A stretch of DNA of 64,000 nucleotides from Pseudomonas putida (lineage in GTDB: Bacteria > Pseudomonadota > Gammaproteobacteria > Pseudomonadales > Pseudomonadaceae). Below are positions 37,996-45,795 of the stretch, one piece after another. Where the stretch lies: positions 372,001-436,000 of the forward strand of contig NZ_CP113097.1 of assembly GCF_026625125.1 (NCBI RefSeq). Reading direction: 5' to 3'. Made by a program: the position numbers and the translations under genes. Each line of letters begins with the position of its first letter. The first letter of the stretch is position 1. Under the pieces are notes generated by a model, which had not been told where the DNA came from, ran no database searches, and saw only the letters and a list, made by a program, of their open reading frames with translations.

Positions 37996-38889
37996 ATGGA
38001 ACTGCGCCACCTGCGTTACTTCATTGCAGTTGCCGAAGAGCTGCACTTTGGGCGGGCGGCCCAGCAATTAGGCATTTCTCAGCCACCCCTGAGCCAACAG
38101 ATCCAGGCCTTGGAACAGGAGTTGGGCGCGCGCCTGTTCGAACGTACCAATCGTCGGGTCGAGCTGAGTGAGGCCGGCCGGCTGTTCCTCGAGGAAGCGC
38201 GTCAGGTACTCGCGCAGGTTGAGAAGGCGGCTGATGTCGCGCGCCGTGCGCAGTTGGGTGAACTGGGCGAAATGAAGATCGGCTTTACGTCGTCTGCCCC
38301 CTTCACCTCGAAAATTCCCAAGGCTATTCATGCCTTCCGCCAGCGTTTCCCGGCAGTGCACCTGAACCTCAAGGAAATGAGCAGCCGCGATGTCGCCGAG
38401 GGGGTGTTCGATGAGTCCATCGAGGTCGGGCTGATGCGGCCCATGCCCTTGCCGGAAGGGCTGGTGGCCACGGAGTTGTTTCGCGAACCATTGGTGGCGG
38501 TGATCAATGCCTCGCATGCGCTGGCCGAAGGGACCGAGCACGGTGTGCACATGGCGGCGCTGGCCCACGAACCGTTCGTGTTCTTCCCGCGCAGTTACGG
38601 CAGTGGTTTGCACGCCCAGTTGCTCAGCCTGGCGCGGCAGGCGGGGTTCAATCCGCATTTTGCTCAAGAAGCGGGGGAGGCCATGACCATCATTGGGCTG
38701 GTGTCGGCGGGTTTGGGGGTTTCGGTCCTGCCGGCGTCATTCCAACGCATGCGCATCGAGGGCGTGGTGTACCGCACCTTGCTGGATGAAGAGGCGACGT
38801 CAGCGGTGTGGCTGGTGCAGCGCGAACGAGGCGGGTCGGCGATGGCCAGAGCGTTTGCCGAGTTGGTGACCGGGCAGGTATACGGCTAG
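37996..38889 (+). CDS. LysR family transcriptional regulator (BenM/CatM-like)
   Basis: A 297-residue LysR protein. The winged-helix DNA-binding domain is at residues 1-60 (MELRHLRYFIAVAEELHFGRAAQ... QLGISQPPLSQQI), followed by the linker helix and a type 2 periplasmic-binding-like effector domain (about 90-295). The ELRHLRYF start and FGRAAQ motif place it near the BenM/CatM/TfdR branch, which often senses aromatic acids. GGAGGG supports ATG 37996. It probably controls the divergent MFS exporter and itself. Confidence 0.9.
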   Translation: MELRHLRYFIAVAEELHFGRAAQQLGISQPPLSQQIQALEQELGARLFERTNRRVELSEAGRLFLEEARQVLAQVEKAADVARRAQLGELGEMKIGFTSSAPFTSKIPKAIHAFRQRFPAVHLNLKEMSSRDVAEGVFDESIEVGLMRPMPLPEGLVATELFREPLVAVINASHALAEGTEHGVHMAALAHEPFVFFPRSYGSGLHAQLLSLARQAGFNPHFAQEAGEAMTIIGLVSAGLGVSVLPASFQRMRIEGVVYRTLLDEEATSAVWLVQRERGGSAMARAFAELVTGQVYG

Positions 38890-38925
38890 GCGGGCAAAAG
38901 CGGGCACGATTGGACTGGCCTGCGC

Positions 38926-39101
38926 GCACCGGCGAGAGCTGGCTTGCCAGCGATGGGCTGCATAGCAGCCCTAATGGAGCTGACTCACTGGAATTGACCT
39001 GGAGATGGCACTGCTAAAAGTGCCAAACCTGAAGGCTGATGCCGGTCTTTTAGCGATTCAGGGCCGCTTTGCGGCCCATCGCCGGCAAGCCGGCTCACAC
39101 A
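38926..39101. repeat. Inverted REP pair between lysR and the aryl polyene operon
   Basis: One REP-like copy (38926-38973, GAGAGCTGGCTTGCCAGCGA) and an inverted copy (39060-39101, GGGCCGCTTTGCGGCCC then GCCGGCAAGCCGGCTC) flank a centre with a small TGGCAC/GTGCCA hairpin (39006-39024). They mark the 3' border of the accessory operon. Confidence 0.75.
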
Positions 39102-39124
39102 TTTTTTCAGGTTTGCAGAACAGA

Positions 39125-39571
39125 TCAGTTCACGCGCGCCAGGTCACCCTTGAGCGCCACACCCGCGATCACCGCGCCAGCATGGCACTCGTAGGTCGCA
39201 GCATCCTTGCGCTCGTTCTTCTTGTAGTAGCTGGCGATATTGGTCACCGCGTTGGCGTTCACCTTGCGCGCGGCGTCCTGCAGCGTCAGCAGGGCCGATT
39301 GCAACGCCCATTCGCAGGCCGCTTCGTCGCTTTTGTTGAAGGCATTGGTCTTCTTGTTGGTGACCGCGTTGGCGCTGATCACATTGACCTTGCCGCGTGG
39401 CTGTACGCCAGCCAGGTAGAACTTCACCGAGCCATCGAGCTTCTTCTCGTTGAGCATCTGCTGCACAACTTTCTCGAAGGGTAGGTACAGGGCGGTGTCA
39501 CGGGCCTGGCTGACGCCCGGCAGGGCGCAGAGCAGCAGGGCGGTGGCAGCGGTCCAGGTTTTCAGGCGCAT
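39125..39571 (-). CDS. Small exported protein of aryl polyene clusters (often mislabelled excinuclease subunit)
   Basis: A 148-residue protein with a signal peptide (LKTWTAATALLLCALPGVSQA) and two cysteines (CEWAL, YECHAG) that could form a disulfide. The mature sequence has KLDGSVKFYLAG, KTNAFNKSDEAACEWALQSAL and GANA-like VNANAVTNIASYYKKNE. Proteins like this recur at the end of aryl polyene operons and in databases often carry the erroneous name excinuclease ATPase subunit; there is no UvrA feature. Role unknown, presumably in the cell envelope. It follows the last ketosynthase by 35 bp. Confidence 0.7.
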   Translation of the reverse strand: MRLKTWTAATALLLCALPGVSQARDTALYLPFEKVVQQMLNEKKLDGSVKFYLAGVQPRGKVNVISANAVTNKKTNAFNKSDEAACEWALQSALLTLQDAARKVNANAVTNIASYYKKNERKDAATYECHAGAVIAGVALKGDLARVN

Positions 39572-39606
39572 CGGGTCTTCCTTGGTTTCAGTGGGGTTGG
39601 GTTGCG

Positions 39607-40833
39607 TCAGTGCCAGCGACGGAAGATCAACGAGGTGTTGACCCCGCCGAAGGCGAAGTTGTTGTTCATCACATATTGATGGTTCATGGCGCGGAACTCG
39701 CCGCGCAGGTAGTCCAGTTCACCGCAGCGCGGGTCGACATTATCGAGGTTGAGCGTGTGTACGTAGCGGTCGCTGTTGAGCATCTCGATGCTGAACCAGG
39801 ACTCCAATGCACCGCAGGCACCGAGGGTGTGGCCGAGGAAACTCTTTTGCGAGCTGATCGGCATACGCGGGCCGAACAGGCTGCTGGTGGCCAGCGTCTC
39901 GGCGATATCGCCCTGCTCTGTAGCGGTGCCGTGGCCGTTGACGTAGCCGATGGCCTCGGGCGGCAAGTTTGCGTCCTCCAACGCCAGCTCCATCGCGCGG
40001 CGCATGGTCAGCTGCTCAGGGCGGGTGGTGTGCTGGCCGTCGGCATTGCTGCCGAAACCGACGATTTCGGCGTGGATCTTCGCCCCACGGGCCAGGGCAT
40101 GTTCCAGTTCCTCCAGCACCAGCATGCCGCCGCCCTCGCCGATCACCAGGCCGTCGCGGCCGCTGTCGTAGGGGCGCGGGCTCAGGTGGGGTGTGTCGTT
40201 CTTCAGGCTGGTGGCGTACAGCGCGTCGAACACCATCGCCTCGGTCGGGCACAGCTCCTCGGCGCCGCCCGCGAGCATCAGCGGCAGGCGGCCGAACTTG
40301 ATCGCCTCGTAGGCGTAGCCAATGCCCTGACTGCCGCTGGTGCAGGCGCTGGAGGTGGGGATCAGGCGCCCAGTGAGGCCGAAGAAGATGCTGATGTTGG
40401 CGGCGGTGGTGTGCGGCATCATGCGCACATAGGAGTTGGCGTTCAGGCCATCAGCCACCGAGTTCAGCAGCATGTTGCCGAACGCCTTGATTTCGTCGGT
40501 GCTGCCGGTGGACGAACCGCAGGCCACGCCCATGCGCCCATCGCGGATGCTCGGGTCGCCGAGCAGCCCGGCATCCTCCAGGGCACGCTCGGCGGCAGCC
40601 ACTGCGAGGCGCGAAACCCGGCCCATGCTGCGCAGTTGTTTGCGGGTCCAGTGGCTTGGCACCTTGAAATCATCGATGGGGCCCGCCAGGCGTGTGTTCA
40701 ACTCCTCGAAACGGTCCCATTCGTCCATGCGGCGGATGCCGCTGCGCTGGTTGGCGAAATGCCCGCTGATGCTCGCCCAGTCGCTGCCCAGGGCGGTGAT
40801 CCCGGCCATGCCGGTGACGACGACGCGGCGCAT
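39607..40833 (-). CDS. Beta-ketoacyl-ACP synthase of the aryl polyene cluster (ApeR-like)
   Basis: A 408-residue FabF-type condensing enzyme with all three catalytic residues: Cys164 (SSACTSGSQG), His301 (NGHGTATEQGD) and His335 (FLGHTLGACGALE). In aryl polyene pathways a second ketosynthase of this kind acts beside the main elongating enzyme. The order of this gene, ketoreductase, dehydratase and other ketosynthase is the apeR-Q-P-O order of characterised clusters. GGGGGG 8 nt upstream favours ATG 40833, overlapping the ketoreductase stop by one base. Confidence 0.88.
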   Translation of the reverse strand: MRRVVVTGMAGITALGSDWASISGHFANQRSGIRRMDEWDRFEELNTRLAGPIDDFKVPSHWTRKQLRSMGRVSRLAVAAAERALEDAGLLGDPSIRDGRMGVACGSSTGSTDEIKAFGNMLLNSVADGLNANSYVRMMPHTTAANISIFFGLTGRLIPTSSACTSGSQGIGYAYEAIKFGRLPLMLAGGAEELCPTEAMVFDALYATSLKNDTPHLSPRPYDSGRDGLVIGEGGGMLVLEELEHALARGAKIHAEIVGFGSNADGQHTTRPEQLTMRRAMELALEDANLPPEAIGYVNGHGTATEQGDIAETLATSSLFGPRMPISSQKSFLGHTLGACGALESWFSIEMLNSDRYVHTLNLDNVDPRCGELDYLRGEFRAMNHQYVMNNNFAFGGVNTSLIFRRWH

Positions 40834-41561
40834 CAGCATAGCCCCCCGTTCACCGCCAGGACCTGGCGGGTGATGTACGCCGCCTCGGGCGACATCAGGA
40901 AATTCACCGCGCCGGCCACCTCGTCCGGTGTGCCCATGCGCCCGGCGGGGATCATCTTCAGCAGCTCGTCCACCGGCACGTGTTCGTCGAGCATGGCCGT
41001 GTCGATCAGCCCGGGGGCCACGCAATTGACGGTGATGCGTCGTTTGCCCAGTTCTATTGCCAGGGCCTTGGCGGCGCCGATCAGGCCCGCTTTGGAGGCG
41101 CTGTAGTTGACTTGGCCTCGGTTGCCGATCAGCCCCGACACCGAGGTGATACAGACGATGCGCCCCGGCGCGCGGCGGCGGATCATCGGCATGGTCAGTG
41201 GCTGCAGGACGTTGTAGAAGCCGTCGAGGTTGGTGCGCAACACCTGGTCCCAGTCTTCGTCTGTGAGCGCCGGGAAGGCGCCGTCGCGGGTCAGGCCGGC
41301 GTTGCAGACCACGCCGTAGTAGGCACCGAAGCGTTCCACGTCGCTTTCGAGAATGGCCCGGCAGGCAGCGCGATCGCTGATGTCGAACTGCAGCACCCGT
41401 ACCTGCTGGCCCAGCGCGCGGATTTCCTCGGCCACTGCATGGGCCTCGGCCAGGCCGCTGCGGCAGTGCAGCACCAGGTCGTAGCCGGCCCGGGCCAGGC
41501 GCAGGGCGATGGCGCGGCCGATGCCCCGGCTCGAGCCGGTGACCAGAATGGTATCAGTCAT
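40833..41561 (-). CDS. 3-ketoacyl-ACP reductase, FabG-type SDR (ApeQ-like)
   Basis: A 242-residue short-chain dehydrogenase that would reduce the beta-keto group after each chain extension. It has the nucleotide motif TGSSRGIG (residues 8-15), CNAG near 86-89, and the Ser140-Tyr153-Lys157 triad (ITSVSG and NYSASKAG), then the C-terminal VNGGLC. FabG-like sequence with NADPH preference is expected. Its ATG overlaps the dehydratase gene by 8 nt. Confidence 0.9.
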   Translation of the reverse strand: MTDTILVTGSSRGIGRAIALRLARAGYDLVLHCRSGLAEAHAVAEEIRALGQQVRVLQFDISDRAACRAILESDVERFGAYYGVVCNAGLTRDGAFPALTDEDWDQVLRTNLDGFYNVLQPLTMPMIRRRAPGRIVCITSVSGLIGNRGQVNYSASKAGLIGAAKALAIELGKRRITVNCVAPGLIDTAMLDEHVPVDELLKMIPAGRMGTPDEVAGAVNFLMSPEAAYITRQVLAVNGGLC

Positions 41562-42024
41562 GGGAAGGTTCCTCTGGGCGTGCTTCGGCCAGGTAGCTGG
41601 CCGCTTGGGGCGGGCGGTAGACGTTCAGGCGGGCACTGGCATGGATACCGGGGCCGCGCAGGTGGCATTCGAACACGCCCATGCCGTTCTCGTCTTCGAG
41701 CGAACGCAGGGCGTGGATGTGCAGTTCGGCGCCGGCCGGGAAGTGCTCGACATCACATTCGAACTTGCGCGTGCCGAGCAGAAAGCCCAGTTCCACCGGC
41801 TGACCCTTGCGCCGCGCCCGGCAACCGGCATAGGCCGCCACGCTCTGGGCCATCAGCTCGACGCCGAGCCAGGCCGGCAGGCTGCCATCGGCGCGGTTGA
41901 ACAGGCCGCCGGGGCGCACGGTAGCGCGGGTGTGGATCTGCTCGTCGTCGCAGCTGTCGACCTGGTCGATCAGAATCATGTCGCCGGCGTGGGGCAGCAG
42001 CTCGGCCAGTGGCCAGGGGATCAT
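41554..42024 (-). CDS. Hotdog-fold 3-hydroxyacyl-ACP dehydratase (ApeP-like)
   Basis: A 156-residue single hotdog domain. The predicted catalytic pair is His12 in LLPHAGDMILID and Glu56 in WLGVELMAQSVAAYAG, the same layout as ApeP-type dehydratases. It would remove water from the 3-hydroxyacyl chain to build conjugated double bonds, probably together with the hotdog domain fused to the AMP ligase upstream. ATG 42024 overlaps the preceding ketosynthase stop by 4 nt. Confidence 0.85.
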   Translation of the reverse strand: MIPWPLAELLPHAGDMILIDQVDSCDDEQIHTRATVRPGGLFNRADGSLPAWLGVELMAQSVAAYAGCRARRKGQPVELGFLLGTRKFECDVEHFPAGAELHIHALRSLEDENGMGVFECHLRGPGIHASARLNVYRPPQAASYLAEARPEEPSHD

Positions 42025-43214
42025 GGGGTGTCTCCGAGAATCAGGCTGACGTTGTTGCCGCCGAAGGCGAACGAGTTGCTCATCAAACGGCGTGGGCGTT
42101 GTGTGCCCATGCGCTGGCTGCCGTCGACCAAGGTCAGGGCCGGCAGTGCCGGGTCCTGTTGGCGGTCCCATACATGCGGCGGCAGCAACCCCTCGGGGTT
42201 GTGCCCGCTCAGGCTCAACCAGCAGAACGCCGCTTCCAGCGCGCCGGCGGCGCCAAGCGTGTGGCCGGTCATCGGTTTGCTCGACGAGCAGGGCAGCGTG
42301 GCGCCGAACAGCGTATGCACGGCCAGGCTTTCCATGGCGTCGTTATGCGCCGTGGCGGTGCCGTGCAAGTTCAGGTAATCGATCTGCGCGGGTGCAAGGC
42401 CGGCATTGTCCAGTGCTTTGCCCATGCACTGCAAGGCGCCAGTGCCGGTCGGGTCGGGGGCAGAGATGTGGTGGGCGTCGGAGCTGGCCCCGGCACCCAG
42501 CAATGCGATGTGACTGCCTGCGGCGTTGCCCTCGCGGGTCATCAGGAACAATGCCGCGGCCTCGCCGATGTTGATGCCGTTGCGGTTGACCGAGAACGGG
42601 TTGCAGCGCTGCTCGCTGATCGCCTCCAGGGCGCTGAAGCCATTGAGGGTCAGGCCGCACAGGCTGTCGACGCCGCCGCACAGCACCGCGTCGCACAGGC
42701 CCAGGTCGAGCAGGCGCCGGGCGCTGAGCAGGGCACGGCCACTGGAGGTGCAGGCGGTGGAAATCACGTAGGCCGGGCCGCTCAGCTGCAACCAGTCGGC
42801 GAGGAAGTTGGCCGGTGCGCTCAGCTCTTGCTCGGCGTAGCGGTAATTGGCAGGGAACTGCCCGCTTTGCAGGTACTGCGAAAAGCCTGCGCTGGCTTCG
42901 GCGATGCCAGAGGTGCTGGTGCCAAGGATCACCGCGACGCGGTGCGCGCCATACCGGGCGATGGCCTGGCGGATGGCCGGCTCGATCTGCAGGGCTGCGG
43001 TGTACAGCAACTGGTTGTTGCGGCTGTGCTGCTCGGGCAGCGGCACGGCGGGCAGGGCGCCGATGACCGCCCCGACCGGTGGCTGGCGCTCGGGGATCCA
43101 GCCCGCTGCCGGCTGCATGCCGGAGCAGTCGCCGGCGAACAGGCGCGCGGCCACTTCGGCCTGCCCTTGGCCAAGGGCGCAGACCAGGCCGAGGGCATTG
43201 AGGTAGGCGGTCAT
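42021..43214 (-). CDS. Beta-ketoacyl-ACP synthase (ApeO-like)
   Basis: A 397-residue condensing enzyme with Cys155 (STACTSSGRAL), His284 (LHGTATAHND) and His318 (MTGHTLGAAGALEAA), so it is predicted active. In studied aryl polyene systems ApeO is the elongating ketosynthase that pairs with the chain-length factor (here at 55896-56612). It overlaps the lipoprotein gene and the dehydratase gene by 4 nt each. Confidence 0.88.
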   Translation of the reverse strand: MTAYLNALGLVCALGQGQAEVAARLFAGDCSGMQPAAGWIPERQPPVGAVIGALPAVPLPEQHSRNNQLLYTAALQIEPAIRQAIARYGAHRVAVILGTSTSGIAEASAGFSQYLQSGQFPANYRYAEQELSAPANFLADWLQLSGPAYVISTACTSSGRALLSARRLLDLGLCDAVLCGGVDSLCGLTLNGFSALEAISEQRCNPFSVNRNGINIGEAAALFLMTREGNAAGSHIALLGAGASSDAHHISAPDPTGTGALQCMGKALDNAGLAPAQIDYLNLHGTATAHNDAMESLAVHTLFGATLPCSSSKPMTGHTLGAAGALEAAFCWLSLSGHNPEGLLPPHVWDRQQDPALPALTLVDGSQRMGTQRPRRLMSNSFAFGGNNVSLILGDTP

Positions 43215-43696
43215 GGGGTGTCCTCGCGGGGCAGAGGGTCGACTGAATAACGCAGGCCATCACCGAGGTTCAAGTCGAAAGCGTCGGCGGCGCGATAGCG
43301 GACCTGCCAGCGATCGCCCAGCCAGCGCCGCTCATTCTGCTGGCGCGCCTGCGGGTAAAGCTGCGGCAGTTGCTCGGCCGGGGTCAGGGCAAACAGCACG
43401 GCGGCGAACAGCTCGCGCGCGGCCGGGTTCGGCGGCAGCAGGCCATCGGCATGCCACTGCTGGCCATCGAGCAGCTGACGCGCCTGGGGAATGCCCAGCA
43501 GGTCGAGCAGCGACCAGCGCAGGTAGCCGTGCTCGCCCTGGATCACCAGCAGCCAGTCCTGGCGCTGGCCAGCCTGTTCACGTTCGACATGCAGCTGCTG
43601 CGGCAGTTGCAGCGCAGGCATGTGCGCCGGCAGCGGCGGGCGTGCGGCGCAGGCGCCGAGCAGCAGGCACAGGGCCAGGGCCAGCAGGTGCTTCAT
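43211..43696 (-). CDS. DUF3261 lipoprotein of the aryl polyene cluster
   Basis: A 161-residue protein with a lipoprotein signal: MKHLLALALCLLLGAC, lipobox LGAC with Cys16 as the lipidated residue. The mature part (LHVEREQAGQRQDWLLVIQ, LLDLLGIPQARQLLDG) fits the DUF3261 family found in aryl polyene operons, beside the MMPL exporter and LolA-like gene. It probably helps transport or place the polyene lipid at the outer membrane. ATGA overlaps join it to both neighbours. Confidence 0.82.
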   Translation of the reverse strand: MKHLLALALCLLLGACAARPPLPAHMPALQLPQQLHVEREQAGQRQDWLLVIQGEHGYLRWSLLDLLGIPQARQLLDGQQWHADGLLPPNPAARELFAAVLFALTPAEQLPQLYPQARQQNERRWLGDRWQVRYRAADAFDLNLGDGLRYSVDPLPREDTP

Positions 43697-44424
43697 GGCT
43701 GCTCCAGGGGCTTGCGCGCCACCACGTTGACCAGCGTCTCTTCGCGCTGGCCGACCGCAGGTGGCGTGCGCAGGCCCAGGCGTTCGAGCAGGCCGAAGTC
43801 CGTGGCGCGACTCCACCACAGGTAGGGATACGAGACGTTGCGCGGGCCGAACTGGAAGCCTTGCTGGCGCAGCATCTGCAAGTACCCCTCGGCGCTCTTT
43901 TGCACGTGCATGGGGTGGCGGAAGAACCAGCGGATCACCCAGGTATCGATGTAGGCTTCGGTGGACTCGGCGAACAGCAGGTAGCCGCCAGGCTTGAGCA
44001 CCCGGTAGAACTCGGCCAGGGCCTTTTCCTGCTCCACCAGATGGTGGAAGGTCTGGTGGCAGAACAGGATATCGACGCTGGCATCCGGGTACTGCAGGCG
44101 GGCGCAGTCGCTGCCGCGCAGCTCCACCTCAAGGCCCAGGCGGCGGGCCTCGGCGGCGCTCAGCTCAAGGCTGTGCGGGTCGGCATCGGTGCCCATCAGC
44201 TTTGCCGGGGCGAACACCTGTTGCAGGTGCTTGAACGACTTGCCCTGGCCGCAGCCGGCGTCGAGCAGCACCGGCGCCTGCGGCGGCTCACCGTCGAACA
44301 GTTGGCGCAGGTCATTGATCGCCACGCGCAGCACATGGTGCTGCCAGACGTGGCTGGCAAGGAAGCGGAAACCGATTCGGGTTTCTTCGACGTAGGTGTC
44401 GCTGAGGAACGGGCGCTGGTTCAT
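43693..44424 (-). CDS. SAM-dependent methyltransferase (class I)
   Basis: A 243-residue methyltransferase with motif I VLLDAGCGQGKSF near residue 52, an acidic residue after beta-2 (MGTDADPHSLELS), motif II DASVDILFCHQTFHHL and post-motif VLKPGGYLLFAEST. The UbiE-like fold and cluster context suggest O- or C-methylation of the aryl head group, which is a known aryl polyene decoration, but the target is inferred. ATG 44424 overlaps the flavoenzyme stop by 4 nt. Confidence 0.85.
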   Translation of the reverse strand: MNQRPFLSDTYVEETRIGFRFLASHVWQHHVLRVAINDLRQLFDGEPPQAPVLLDAGCGQGKSFKHLQQVFAPAKLMGTDADPHSLELSAAEARRLGLEVELRGSDCARLQYPDASVDILFCHQTFHHLVEQEKALAEFYRVLKPGGYLLFAESTEAYIDTWVIRWFFRHPMHVQKSAEGYLQMLRQQGFQFGPRNVSYPYLWWSRATDFGLLERLGLRTPPAVGQREETLVNVVARKPLEQP

Positions 44425-45668
44425 GCAGGGGCTCTCGCGCACAGCTCGGCCAGCGTGCGCAGGCGCCGCCTCGGCTCGGCGACGAAGGGGTTGCGGGCGT
44501 CCCAGGCGTAGCCGGCGAGGATCGAGCTGATCATGGCGCGGATCTCCGGCGAGCTGCCGGGGTGGTAGATGACGTCCTGGAAGCTGCCGTCGTACCAGCC
44601 TTCCACGTACACGCGGAAGGTATCGACGCCACGCTTGAGCGGTTCGGCGAACTCGCCCTGCCAGTCCACCGCCTCGCCTTGCAGTTGGCGGTGCAGCAGG
44701 CCGGCGGCCATGCTCGCCGAACGCATGGCGATGGTCACGCCCGAGGAGAACACCGGGTCGAGGAATTCGGCGGCGTTGCCGAGCAAGGCGTAGCCCTTGC
44801 CGTGCAGGGCCTTGACGTTGGCCGAGTAGCCACCGATGGTGCGCGCTGGGGTGTCCCACACCGCGTTGGCCAAGACCTTGGCCAAGCTTGGGGTCTGCGC
44901 CACGAAGTGCTTGAGGCAGGCATCCAGGTCCTTGGGCGCGGCGGCGAAGCGCTCGGCGGCGGCGACCACGCCCAGCGACGTGCGGCCATCGCTGAAGGGG
45001 ATGGTCCAGAACCAGATGTCGCGGTGCTGGGGGTGAGTGGTGATGAGGATCTTGTCGCGGTCGAAGCCTGGGTGGTCGATGCGGTCCTCGATGTGGGTGA
45101 ACACTGCCTGGCGCACAGGGAAGTTCGACGGTGCCTCGAGGTCGAGCAGGCGCGGCAGTACGCGGCCATAGCCGCTGGCGTCGAGCACGAACTGCGCCTG
45201 CACGTCGTATTCGCTGCCATCCGGGCGACGGGCGCGCACCTGCGGCCGTTCACCGCTCATGTCGGCGCTGACGATCTCGTGCTCGTAGCGGATTTCGACG
45301 CCCTGAGCCTCGGCCTGGTCGGCCAGCAGCTTGTCGAAGCGCCCGCGCTGCACCTGAAAGGTGCTCGGCTTGCCTTGGCTGAAGGTCTGGCCGAAATCGA
45401 AGGCGGTGTATTCCTCGCCCCAGGCGAAGGCTGCGCCGTTCTTGTGCTGGAAGCCGGCTGCTTGCAGGGCATCGAGCATGCCCGCTTCCTCGACGAAGTC
45501 GAGGCAGTGGGACAGCAGGCTTTCGCCGATGGAGAAACGTGGGAAACGCTGGCGTTCGATCACCAGCACGTCGTGGCCCTGGCGCTTGAGCAGCGCGGCG
45601 GCGATGGCGCCGGACGGGCCGGCACCGATCACCAGCACCTGGCGTTGTTGCAGTTCAATGTTCGGCAT
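44421..45668 (-). CDS. Flavin-dependent halogenase-like monooxygenase
   Basis: A 415-residue FAD enzyme of the tryptophan-halogenase-like family. It has the FAD motif VLVIGAGPSG (residues 11-20), the halogenase signature WxWxIP as W219-F-W221-T-I-P224, and Lys76 in FQHKNGAAF where halogenases keep the catalytic Lys. The C-terminal ALLGNAAEFLDPVFSSGV is the second FAD-binding region. It may halogenate or hydroxylate the aryl ring; xanthomonadins are brominated aryl polyenes. Plain hydroxylation or ring oxidation cannot be excluded. GGAG precedes ATG 45668. Confidence 0.82.
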   Translation of the reverse strand: MPNIELQQRQVLVIGAGPSGAIAAALLKRQGHDVLVIERQRFPRFSIGESLLSHCLDFVEEAGMLDALQAAGFQHKNGAAFAWGEEYTAFDFGQTFSQGKPSTFQVQRGRFDKLLADQAEAQGVEIRYEHEIVSADMSGERPQVRARRPDGSEYDVQAQFVLDASGYGRVLPRLLDLEAPSNFPVRQAVFTHIEDRIDHPGFDRDKILITTHPQHRDIWFWTIPFSDGRTSLGVVAAAERFAAAPKDLDACLKHFVAQTPSLAKVLANAVWDTPARTIGGYSANVKALHGKGYALLGNAAEFLDPVFSSGVTIAMRSASMAAGLLHRQLQGEAVDWQGEFAEPLKRGVDTFRVYVEGWYDGSFQDVIYHPGSSPEIRAMISSILAGYAWDARNPFVAEPRRRLRTLAELCARAPA

Positions 45669-45795
45669 GAGGGCTCCTTGCCATGGAAACGGAATTCGAA
45701 AGGATGTGTTGGGCCAGTGCGGCGACACGGCGCAGGCCGAGCACCCACAGGGCGAACAGACACAGGGCCATGGCCCAGAGCGAGAGCGGGGTCAT
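45655..45795 (-). CDS. 46-residue single-pass membrane peptide (small gene)
   Basis: A small frame fills the gap between the MMPL exporter and the flavoenzyme. Its ATG overlaps the exporter stop codon by 4 nt (ATGA), and its end overlaps the flavoenzyme by 14 nt, the same coupling used by the other genes here. The peptide starts MTPLSLWAMALCLFALWVLG, a strong membrane helix of about 20 residues, then LRRVAALAQH and a polar tail. I know of no family for it. Without it there would be an unexplained 123-bp gap in an otherwise gapless operon. Confidence 0.6.
   Translation of the reverse strand: MTPLSLWAMALCLFALWVLGLRRVAALAQHILSNSVSMARSPHAEH

Noticed and set aside
39125..39571. Excinuclease ABC subunit
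   Set aside because: The protein is 148 residues with a signal peptide and no Walker or zinc motifs of UvrA.
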